A DNA stretch of 64,000 nucleotides, from the NCBI GenBank assembly GCA_001606155.1, contig LODT01000028.1, positions 1,154,735-1,218,734 of the forward strand. Reading direction: 5' to 3'. Within the stretch, counting starts at the first letter, position 1. Every line of letters begins with the position of its first letter. Shown here piece by piece: positions 11,060 to 20,554 of the stretch. The notes under the pieces were generated by a model. That model was not told where the DNA came from. It was given only the letters and a program-made list of their open reading frames with translations, and did not search any database. A program made the translations under genes and the position numbers. This DNA is from Tieghemostelium lacteum (Eukaryota > Evosea > Eumycetozoa > Dictyosteliales > Raperosteliaceae).

Positions 11060-14000
11060 TTAATTTGGTGGTGTACTATTATTATTACTTATACTACTAT
11101 TATTACTGGTATTTAAGTTCATTTCATTCAATTCTGATTCTAATTCAGTAGAGTTAATTTCAGAGGAATCATTAGTTTCTTCAGGATCAATGGTATTTAA
11201 TTGATCTTTAAGTTGATTTTCCATAGTTTTTGTAACTTGATTTAGATCATCTTCATTTTCTGAATCTACATCGGCATTGGCACCAGATTCCGAGTCATCA
11301 GAATCATCAGAATCAAAGTCAAAATCTTGAGAAGCACCAACAGCCATCTTTGGATAATCTTTTATAGCCTTATTTAGATTCTCTGCTGATGGTGATCTTC
11401 TGAGAGTTTGAGTGGTGCTTATATGTGATTTAGTAGACAATTTATTTGCAACCAGTGTCATTAAGGTTCTAGGTGGTGCTAATGTTACAGAGTGTTTATA
11501 GTCAACAGGTGGCCATTGTTCATCTGGTGTACGTAATTTATGACGTTGTCCATTTTGTGATATAGAGGATCCTGAGAATTGTCCAACGATTGGGAAATAT
11601 TTTTCAATGGACAACAAGTTGATGGGTGCTAGATAATCCAATCCAACTTTAACAGAGACATTCATACCTTTGGTAGGTTCCCATGGTAAAATCTTGGAAA
11701 CTGGTGGATTCAATTTTGATTGACTTAGACGTTGTTTTGAAGATTGTAAGAATTTATCACAGGCTTGAATTAACATGTTATCTGATTTTACTGGATTTTC
11801 AGATAACTCTTTTCTCAGTTGTTGAATGGAATCACGATCATTTAGTAGAACTGCAATTTGAACTAGGTAAACGTAATCACCAAGTTTTTGGAAACCTTCT
11901 CTTGCGAGGTTATAGTGGCCTGCATTCATACACTCTCTTGAGAAATCTTTCATGAGATCTTTTAGTTTGTTTAACAAACTCTTATCTTGTTGTTGATCGC
12001 TATTTGATTTCCAACTACCTACACTGGCTTGTAAACGTGCATATTCCTCATTCAAATGTTTGTTGGCATCTTCATATTGTTTACTAGACCATGCTAAACG
12101 GAATTTATCAAATGCCGATTGTTTAGATTGACATGGTTTCATTTGGTTAGCTAGACTGTATGCCAAATCTGTAAATGAACGTTCTCTTAGTTTATCCAAT
12201 AGGAATTTAGTACATCTTGAATAATCTAATTTAGAAACCAAATTTTGAAGACATGAACTAACAAATTTCTTTTCATAGCTTATAAATGGTGGAAGTGATA
12301 GTAGACCTATAATCAAAGCTTCCAGAATACCAACAGCTTGTGTACGAACTGTTGTCTCTAAACGACCTGGAACTGAGTTACCTTGGTATCCATATATAAT
12401 TCTATCAGGTAGAACACTTGCTAGGATACATTGTGAAAATGCCAGTGAGGATATAGGTCTAGGTGGTAGATTATATTGCAGTGTCATATACATTAATTGA
12501 GTAGCAGTTGTATATAATAAAGTCCATTCCAACCAAAATATACTTGTGAAATATTGTGGATTGGTTCTATGTTGTGGTGGTACTTGGGTCTGATTGATAA
12601 TCATTAGTTTCTGATTTGTCATTATAATTCTCTGATCAGTCATCACTGCGCAGATGTTTTGATTGGATTTTGGATCGGATTGCCATTCTATTTTGTAAAC
12701 TTTCTCTGTGGGGTATAGTTGTAGAATACCATGTTCCTGTCCATTAAGTTCAACAGCATAGTTATCTTTGGCATCTGGTGATATATTTTTACTATAGAAT
12801 ACACAGTGTCTCTCCCAACAGAAATACATTACAACTTTACCATCTTGAAGTGGTGTAGAATGTACACTTGTAACTCTAGGTGTAAGTGTATGATTCTTAA
12901 ATGATGATATACCTTGTTTACTAATACTAGCAACTTTTGCTAATTTACCATCTAGACCCAAAACCAAAATCTGAGAAGACCCAATCATTACACTATCAAC
13001 ACCATCACCTTGTTGATTAACTGACCCGTGTAAATCCATAATCAAATACTTACTCAACTGAGTCTGAGTTGAGATACTATAGCTAAAATAGATGAGAGTA
13101 AACAATTGAAATTCTTCATTGTACAAGAATTTCTTTGGTTTTGATATCTCATCACTCTGATTATTTCCATTGATTATAGCTTGATCAATGAGTTTCTTTG
13201 TACTGCCATTTAAAGGATGATAAGCCTTTACATAACTTCCATCAAAAAACATAACTTCAGAGGGATAGTTAAATGTACTTTCAGGTTGCAACATAAATCC
13301 CATGGGTAAGTGAATAGGTGATACCAATGGAAATGAATAAGATAACTGATCATAACTATTAATAGAATAGATATTCTGATAGATATGTCTAATCTGACTG
13401 AATGACTGGGTATTGGGTTGTGATGATATTGGTGATATACTTTCACTGACTGTTGTAGAAACCTCCCATTGAAATGTTATATAATTTCTAATAGGATGTA
13501 CAATAATTTCATTAGGTGTCAGTTTTGGTACAGTAAGTGGTTTGTTATACTTTGATAGATATCTCAAAGATTCGTTACTCTCAGGTACAAATACAGGTAT
13601 AGCAGTAGATGTTACTAATGACTTTTGTTGAAAATTTATCTCCCATGATGATAATTCCTCTATACCCTGTTGATTTCTACTCAATACCAATACCAATGGT
13701 AAATGTGGATGATGTACAACTGATAATATTTGACTGCCTTTACATATAAATCCACTATAATAATATTAGTATTTATATATATTTTTATATATATAGTGTT
13801 ATATTTATACATACCTTGCAATGATATCTTGTGGATTTTGACCAGTTAATTCAGGATATACAAGTGTTAAACCAGAAGAACCAACCATCATTAGATATTT
13901 ACCTTGTGGTTCAAAAGTTAAAAAGTAATTATTTGAATGTTCAATATTTCTAGAGTTTTCGTAGGAACTAAAATCCTCAAATGTATATATTGCCATTGAA

Positions 14001-15083
14001 TTTCTAATATCCCAAATCTTTAATTGACCATCTGTACTGACGCTTGCCAATATATTTTTACTTGGATGATTTGCAAGTGATGATATTGGTTTTTTATGTC
14101 CTTTTAGTTTATATTGCATTTCTGATTTACTAGTACAATCAATAACTAAATATATATATGTTAGATATTTATACTTTAATATATTTATATAGTACTAAAA
14201 CTTACCAACTATATCTTTTGAATTCAATTTTGAAAAGAATATTAGGGGTTTAGATTTTGAAGTTGATTTACAAGTTAAAGGTCTTGTATCCATTGCTTTT
14301 AGTTGATGTACTATTGTCAATAGTTTATGTGATTCTGTATCCCAAAAATACACAACACCAACATCTGTGATACAAACTATTACAATTGTTCCATTTGTGT
14401 TGACTATCCATTGTAAGTGTTTAATAATCTCATGTGTTTCAATTGAAATTCTTGCAATCTCTGATTGTGATAATAAATCAAATACTAAATAAATTGGTGT
14501 CAGTTAGTATTGAAACTAGAAATTATATTGAATTGAATGTTAATAACATACCATGTATTTCATTTCTTATAGCACCATAGATTCTAGGTAATTTTGGATG
14601 AAAACATAGACTACTGAATATTGTCTGATTCATTGATTGTATGATATTACTAGATATTGTACTGTCTAGAGTTGATGATAATGCCTGTGCTGTATTTATT
14701 TGGTTTGGAGAGGATTGATATTGTAATGATAAACCTACAGAAGATGCACCAGAATTACCAGATGATAATGCACTTCCAATAGAATCAGTAGATGATATAT
14801 TATTATTACTATTCATTGTACTGTTAACCATTAACAATGAATTTGCTAATGTTATGGTATTAGGTTGCATTGTGTTACCTAATGGATTATCAATAGATGA
14901 TTGTTGTGATACTATTGATATACTCCCACTAGCACCACTACTATTTCCTGACTGTTCTCCGTATAAACCATTATACCCAACTCCACTATTGTTCTCTTTA
15001 CTGGATCCTGATATTGCTGTGTGGTATGACGTCGATGCAGTATTACTGATCTTTATTGATGTTGAAATACCAATTTTCAACAT
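11060..15083 (-). CDS. TSET complex TTRAY-like subunit (TWD40-2 family beta-propeller/alpha-solenoid protein)
   Basis: Four exons on the reverse strand, 15083-14552, 14484-14206, 14145-13815 and 13754-11060, join in frame to 1278 residues. The N-terminal half carries WD40 repeats (GHKKPISSLANHPSKNILAS, DGQLKIWDIRNSMAI). The C-terminal half aligns by eye with plant TWD40-2: VYKIEWQSD (plant QVQWQE), MTDQRIIMTNQKLMII, FWLEWTLLYTTATQL, then an alpha-solenoid with RSFTDLAYSLANQ and GHYNLAREGFQKLGDYVYL. TSET is an adaptor-like coat complex at the plasma membrane, lost from animals and fungi but kept in Dictyostelium and plants. TTRAY1 and TTRAY2 form its outer scaffold. The tail is acidic and serine-rich (DFDFDSDDSDDSES), a possible casein-kinase site. 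The N-terminal Ser/Asn-rich insert is low complexity. Confidence 0.82.
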
Positions 15084-15334
15084 CTTTATTATTTGTAAAA
15101 AAAAAAATCTAAAAAAAAAATAAAAATGATTAAATTTTTTAAATTTTAATAAAGGATCTGATAACTTATATATATATATCATTTTATAAAATATCCCTTC
15201 TTTTGTTTTAAATTATGTAAAATGGTATGGTATTGGTACTCTTTAATACCTGTGGTAATCCAAAAAAATTTTACCATTGGTATTAATTAATATTTAAATA
15301 TTTTTTTGTTTTTAAATTTAATTATCTGAGAAGC
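15084..15334. other. Intergenic, upstream of the TTRAY-like gene
   Basis: AT-rich sequence holding the TTRAY-like promoter: A-runs right before the ATG, then TATATATATC at about 15170. No gene seen. Confidence 0.4.
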
Positions 15335-15725
15335 CAACATCAGTTGAGGGTTTATTTATAAAATAAAATTTTGTATATTTTGTTACATTTGTAGAGGATT
15401 TATTTTGTCCTGTTCATTTTTGATTTGAATTTGGAGTATTTTGTCTTTAAGTATCTCCTTTTCTAGTTGATATTTGCTGTTGTAGAGGTTGAGTATTGAA
15501 GAAGGATTCCAGTCAATATTTTTGAATTGGAGATGTTTGAGTGTGCTTTTGAATTGGTGACTATATTCATTTGTGGTTGTTTGACACTTGAAGAAGATAT
15601 GGTGGAGATAGATTCAGAGATTGTGTTGCATATAGTGCACTTTTTATTTAAGTAGTCTAATGGAAGTGATTTGGTGATGAAGGGGAATATTTTGTTGTGG
15701 TGGTGCAATTTTTGTCTAGAATTTG
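15335..15725 (-). mobile_element. LINE (non-LTR retrotransposon) 3' fragment, reverse orientation
   Basis: Reading the reverse strand gives the C-terminal end of a LINE ORF2: LPLDYLNKKCTICNTIS, the start of the Cys/His zinc knuckle that follows reverse transcriptase (C-x2-C...H-x4-C). It then runs into an untranslated tail ending near the GTTTATTTATAAAATAAAAT motif at 15350-15369. The same sequence, about 90% alike by eye over 15480-15700, recurs at 34700-34925. The tail motif recurs at 33432-33453. It is truncated and frame-shifted, so it is not active. Confidence 0.75.
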
Positions 15726-15824
15726 AATGCAGTTCTTTATTCTAACAGAATATTTAAAACTTAATTCAAAAGTAACAACTGGGAAAATTAGAATGATATT
15801 ACAAAAAATGAATGCAAATACTTT

Positions 15825-15864
15825 AAATTACCGCAACTTTTTAATCCTATCGTTGCGGTAATTT
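15825..15864. repeat. Perfect 13-bp inverted repeat (hairpin) with 14-nt loop
   Basis: AAATTACCGCAAC at 15825-15837 is the exact reverse complement of 15852-15864. The stem has GC-rich pairs (CCGC/GCGG) in very AT-rich surroundings, so chance is less likely. It could be a structured RNA, a small foldback or a protein-binding palindrome. Confidence 0.6.
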
Positions 15865-15988
15865 GAGAGTGTTTTGATGATTTTTGACCTTCAAGAATAG
15901 ATATATAAAGTAAAGTATAATATTTGAAGATAATCATTTTACTTTTATGATTAATATAAAGTGTTAGGATTTTAAAAGATAAAAATTT

Positions 15989-16204
15989 TTGTACAAAGTT
16001 ACGAGGAATTCATATATTTTCTCATCAAGATTATATTCCACATCCAATGGAATGAATAATGTAATACCTCAAATAGAGAATTCAAATAAGCACCCACCCA
16101 ACCAACAACATGAACAAAAAAAAGAACAGCACAAACAACAAGGACAGCAAGAACAACATCACAAGAAATCAGACGATAGAAAAGATTGGATCCAAATAAA
16201 CTAA
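15989..16204 (+). pseudogene. Orphan ORF fragment, Gln/His-rich, probably not a functional gene
   Basis: A 72-codon open stretch reading RLYSTSNGMNN near its start and Gln/His/Lys-rich near its end, stopping after RKDWIQIN. The start looks like a mitochondrial presequence, but there is a stop in frame just upstream and no ATG before 16049. Either it is the last exon of something I cannot see upstream, or a remnant. No family recognised. Confidence 0.25.
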
Positions 16205-16735
16205 AGATGAACCTATAAAGATAAAACTTATTGTGGCTATTTTGAAATTTTGTGTATCGGTGCTCGGATGTATAATAAATTGGGCTAGAATGAAAGAAAA
16301 TGACCTATACTTGAAGCCTTATTAAAAGATACTATTTAAGATAATATGTGGAAGCATTTTATTTTAAAACTAGCCAATCAAAACTAATTAATTTGAAGGA
16401 TTTAATTTTTGTATGGAAGATTTATAAAATTGCTTTAGAATGAAATATAATGGTTTAATTGACTTAATTAGTAATTTTTAGAGTTAAAATGGATAGTTTG
16501 TTGAAGTTGATTAACTTGGTGTACTTGAAATTAAAAACGAAAAATTTTTTTTTTAAACTCACTTTTTTTATTTCTTTTACTTAACTATAACTCAATATAT
16601 ATATTTTTCCCAACATGCATGATATTAGTAAAATAATTTTACCTAACTAATATACAATCTTTCCTATATTTAATACATTTCTTTCATTTTACAAAAGTTG
16701 AGAGACAATTTTAAATGTATTTCATATTGGTAATG
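16205..16735. other. Intergenic region without a visible gene
   Basis: About 530 bp of AT-rich sequence inside the first gene-poor island. I see no ORF, RNA gene or clear repeat. Confidence 0.4.
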
Positions 16736-16739
16736 CAGG

Positions 16740-17118
16740 TGCAGATGATGATGTTGATCAGAGGATTATATTGTTTGACTAAACCTACCCATTTTGGCAA
16801 CCCAATAGTAATTAAAACTCCTCACATGATAGGTCATTTACCACACCAGTGAAAGAGTTGAGTTTTGGGACAAAAGAATTGAAACTATTACAAATGCATA
16901 CTAGTCAAAGACTCTATATCAAAGCAGAATACTATTCATACACCGAAACAGATATTCAGGTTTTAATCAATATAGTCTCTGGTCTTCCATTGCATGGTAC
17001 CATTGAAAAATATTGTGTGTGTATATATATATTTCGCAACCTTACTATTAATATACGTAAACAATATTTTAGTAAACTAATCACTAACTCTAATGATAAA
17101 GTAAAAAGAAGAAAATAA
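16740..17118 (+). pseudogene. Broken protein-like remnant of unknown family
   Basis: The stretch reads as protein-like sequence in one main frame (for example SFTTPVKELSFGTKELK and SGLPLHGTIEKY) but is interrupted several times. The longest uninterrupted part is 16849-17118. I do not recognise the family. It lies 100 bp beyond the 3' end of the zinc-ribbon ORF, on the opposite strand, so it may belong to the same fossil element or be unrelated. Confidence 0.3.
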
Positions 17119-17216
17119 ATTAAATTCTTGTTTATATTATCTTTACACTATTTAAATAAACATTCAAGTATAATTATATACAACTACAAACATAAGTGAT
17201 TTCCACGGTTAAATAT

Positions 17217-17354
17217 TTAAATAAATCTAAACTTTGTTCTACCACAAACAGCACATTTACTCTTTATTGCTTTTCTCCCATTCTTCAAAATAACTTCTTT
17301 TGGGTCAATATCCTTTGTTTTCTTTTTACAAACTACACAATAACTTTCTGACAT
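17217..17354 (-). CDS. Small zinc-ribbon protein, DUF5679-like (virus/phage-associated family)
   Basis: A 45-residue ORF with an ATG at 17354. It has two CxxC knuckles, YCVVCKKKT near the start and CAVCGRTKF near the end. Between them is the pattern DP-x-x-V-x-L-KNGR-x-AI-x-S-x-C. From memory this is the DUF5679 pattern (YCVKC...NGRPAIKGTCPVCG), common in phages and large or mid-sized DNA viruses and not a standard eukaryotic gene. A GTAAGT...TATAG pair (17412 to 17356, reverse strand) lies directly before the ATG and could be a leader intron. It lies 103 bp downstream of the fibre-like ORF on the same strand. It is too short for most gene finders. Confidence 0.6.
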   Translation of the reverse strand: MSESYCVVCKKKTKDIDPKEVILKNGRKAIKSKCAVCGRTKFRFI

Positions 17355-17457
17355 TCTATATTAAATATATTATAAATTAAGAGGTTTGAAAGGTAAATGT
17401 ATGAGTACTTACTTGCAGAGTTTGGTTACTTGAAACAATACTACCTGCATTTACAGT

Positions 17458-18207
17458 TTAAATAAATATTTGGAACCCTGTTCCATTATTATAAATAACA
17501 AATCTACCTGGTTGGATTGAATTGGAACCTACTCGATAAGAACCACAACTACTCAGATCATTATTTTCTGGAAGGAACCGAGTAGGCCAACCATTAACCC
17601 AACTTCCTATACATGCACTATTAGTGGTTGATGCAACAAAGGTTAATAATGGAAGAAATAGATGAACAATTTTACCTTTTCTAATCATTTTTACAGTAAC
17701 AGTGGACTCAGATCCATATTCAAAATCCATGAAATTGGAGTATTCTTCATAACAATTCAGAGATGATGGTGAATAAAGTGGAATACTTGAGGTTAAAAAT
17801 TTCACACCACCAGTTATTCCTGCTCCAATACTAACTTGACCACTGATCTGAGTCAATGGAGTCGTAATAGAGACATTTGTATTTGGTGAAATTAATTGAA
17901 TATTATTTCCTTGTGATGCAGTCAAAGAAATCTTTGTACTATCAAAAATTATACCTGTAGAAGCTGTACTGTTTAGTATGCTAATTGAACCCTGTGTTGA
18001 TATTAGGATACTATTTCCATCAACTGCATTTATTCTAAACACTTTGAGAATACTTGTTGATGTTATATTAAAACCTGTAGATGAATTAAAATTGATTGTT
18101 GATCCATTTATAGTTGTTGAGTTTATTAGATCAGATGAAATTGATTTTGTTTTTAATACTCCATTAGGTAGTATTAACCTCTCAACCTTCAAGTTATGCA
18201 CCTTCAT
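17458..18207 (-). mobile_element. Fibre-like beta-repeat ORF, likely fossil of a Polinton/virophage-like or related DNA element
   Basis: One uninterrupted ORF of about 249 residues from the ATG at 18207. The first half is a run of short Ser/Thr/Ile/Asn beta-repeats (STTINGSTINF, NSILISTQGSISILN, NNIQLISPNTNVSI), as in trimeric fibre or tail-spike shafts. The second half ends in a compact domain with SESTVTVKMIRKGKIVHLFLP and WPTRFLPENNDL, which resembles C-terminal head domains of fibre-like proteins of protist DNA viruses. It sits beside a DUF5679-like zinc-ribbon ORF in a gene-poor island, and a short fragment of the same gene lies at 37,390-37,500. No capsid, polymerase or integrase is visible, so the family is inferred. 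It could also be a captured host gene. Confidence 0.45.
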
Positions 18208-18334
18208 CCATAAATCCCAAACTACCAAAACATTCCCTCATAACACCTACAGTCTTTAAAAATTGATTTAGGTTTTTTAATAAACAACCATTGGCAAAGA
18301 CAATTTTCTTCCAAACATCTTCCAGATAACGTTC

Positions 18335-18430
18335 CAACAACTTAAACAGCGGATCAGAGTCTGAATCAGACTCCTAATATTAAACACCAACTTTCATAAA
18401 CATTCAACCTCTTTTCCCAAAAGACCTAAA
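18335..18430 (+). mobile_element. Short LINE 5'-region fragment
   Basis: TCTGAATCAGACTCC followed by a CACCAACTTTCATAAACATTCAACCTC block matches the start of the LINE fragment at 36,440-36,545. There the same words precede the endonuclease motif NIISWNCQG. Only about 95 bp are left. Confidence 0.45.
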
Positions 18431-19396
18431 TATAAACAAATTTTTTTTTATTTTTATAAATAAATACCTTGCTGATATCAAAGTTTTAAAAAAACTAATT
18501 TGATTACTATCTTAAGACTTTTATCTGTTTTTGTTTCAAAATTCAGTTATAGCAGAATAATAATAATAATTCACCAGAGTTAAAAAAGCAAAAGTTTAAG
18601 TTGAGATTAAAAAGTAATTCAACATGTTGTTTAAATAACTAATTTGAAATCTTTGCATATTTTATTAAAAAATAAAGTTAAAGTACTACAATATTAAGTG
18701 ATACAAGAGTTGTACTGAAGAGTAGAATACACCTGTGTAGGAATATGTAATGAAACTGAAAGAAAGGAGAAGAGGCATAAGAGAATGATACCTGTATCCG
18801 ATTAATCCCTTTTGCGTAGTGGTTATCCCCTCCCTTTATGCATAGCAAGAGAAGTTAATAGTTCAATTCAGTGTTTATTTTTTTTTGGTTCTCAGATTTT
18901 GTAATTAATTTTGCTGTGTTTTATTGGAAAATATGTAATAACCAAAACAAAGAAACAAGTTTTTCTGGTCTAGAATATTGTTATTATCTTTTTGGATACC
19001 TTCCATTCTTCCTTTATAACTATTGCTGAATGAAATGATCTTCAATGAATTTTGAGATTTACAATTCGAGTTTTTGCATAAATTAATTATAAAAACACAA
19101 AAAAAAGCGCAGGATTTCTTTAATCTATCTGAATCCAGGAATAACTATAAGTAGTTGGTTTTGAACTATCAAATAATGCAAATTCTTGAAGCTCTATGTG
19201 TTTGTGAAGTCTTGACAGGTACAACTGATGTTGTTGACGCAGATTGTTTAAATGGTTTGAATTTCTATAGTTATAGCAAATCATTTTTAAATTTACAAAA
19301 AAATTAAAATATCTGGCTTTGGGAACGTGCAAAAAAATTATTTTTTTTTTTTGATCAAAAAATTATTTTTTTTCAATTTGCCATTGAAACAATCAA
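18431..19396. other. Gene-poor intergenic sequence
   Basis: About 970 bp, AT-rich. It has pol III-like A and B box words at 18812-18822 and 18860-18870 followed by a T run. At 18901-18936 lies a 36-bp stretch also found at 33,902-33,937 (GTAATTAATTTTG...TTTTATTGGA). An orphan reverse ORF (19120-19332) has no family resemblance and no ATG at its start. PPT1's promoter is at the right end. Confidence 0.4.
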
Positions 19397-20377
19397 ATGA
19401 AATCAATAATATTATTATCTATAATTTGTTTATTTATAAACATAGCTTTTGGACAACAATACAGACCAGTTGTATTAATGCATGGTGTCAATAGTGATGC
19501 CTCTTCAATGGATGAAGTTGTCACTTGGATCCAAAATGCCCTACCAGGTATCTATGTTGTAAACATGGAAATTGGTGATGGCAAATGGGATAGCATTTTC
19601 AAAACTATGGATGAACAAGTTGAAATTTACTCTCAAAATGTTTTAGCAGATCCAAAATTGGCCAATGGTTTCAATGCCATTGGTTTCTCTCAGGGTACTC
19701 TTGTTACCAGAGGTTATATTGAAAAATTCAATAACCCACCAGTACATAACTTTATTTCTTGGGCAGGTAAATATCTATAAAATTAGATGTTCAGAGAAGG
19801 GTGTCAACACAAAAAAAAAAAAAAAAATTACAAAACCTAAGTTTAAATCTTAACACTAAGTTTATTATTATCATTAGGTCCACAAAATGGCCAATTTGGA
19901 ACTCCATATTTGAATATTAAATGGATTGACGAGTTACTTGATACCACTCCATACAGCGAATTTGTCCAAAAAACCTTTGGTGTAGGCGGATATTGGAAAT
20001 CACCTTATGCCATGGAACAATATCTTGATGACTCTGCTTATTTGGCAGACCTAAACAATGAAAGAACTGTAAAGAATCAAACTTATTACAATAATATCAA
20101 TTCATTAAACGCAATGGTATTATCATACAGCTTGAACGATGAGGTTATTGTACCAAAAGAATCTGGTATCTTTGGTTTCTATGCCGATGATACTCAAAAA
20201 ACTATTGTCCCATTACAACAATCCCAACAATACATTGAGGATTGGATTGGTTTGAGATCTTTAGATCAAAGTGGCCGTTTACATTTCTATAACACCACAT
20301 GTAAACATGGAGAGCATCCAACCTCTGTCTGCTATCAATATTTTGAATCCTTCACTTTACCATTCCTCCAAAATTAA
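19397..20377 (+). CDS. ppt1: Palmitoyl-protein thioesterase 1 (PPT1)
   Basis: Two exons, 19397-19766 and 19878-20377, give 289 residues. PPT1 removes palmitate from S-acylated cysteines during protein breakdown in lysosomes; loss in humans causes infantile neuronal ceroid lipofuscinosis. Residues 1-19 are a signal peptide (MKSIILLSIICLFINIAFG). RPVVLMHGVNSDASSMDEV is the oxyanion-side strand. The nucleophile Ser is in AIGFSQGTLVTRG. FISWAGPQNGQFGTP is the family hallmark and spans the splice junction. The Asp is in NDEVIVPKESGIFGFY and the His in CKHGEHPTSVCYQYF. Length matches human PPT1 (306). Donor GTAAAT; the 111-bp intron contains an A-run. A CTA repeat follows the gene at about 20,404-20,433. 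Confidence 0.96.
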
Positions 20378-20554
20378 ATAGTATAATATGACCTATTACT
20401 ACTATTGCTCTACCACTACTACTACTACTACTACAGTGTAATAACAATATTTGTTTAATATTAATAAAAATCATCGATGACTAATTAAAAGTTTATTGAA
20501 TAGATATAAAGGGGAGTACCATGCATTCAATTATTTAAAACAAAAGAAAATCTT

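Noticed and set aside
19120-19332. Reverse ORF ending YSWIQID, superficially like the RKDWIQIN end of the ORF at 15,989
   Set aside because: Only a four-residue likeness, no ATG at the start of the frame, no DNA similarity between the two places.
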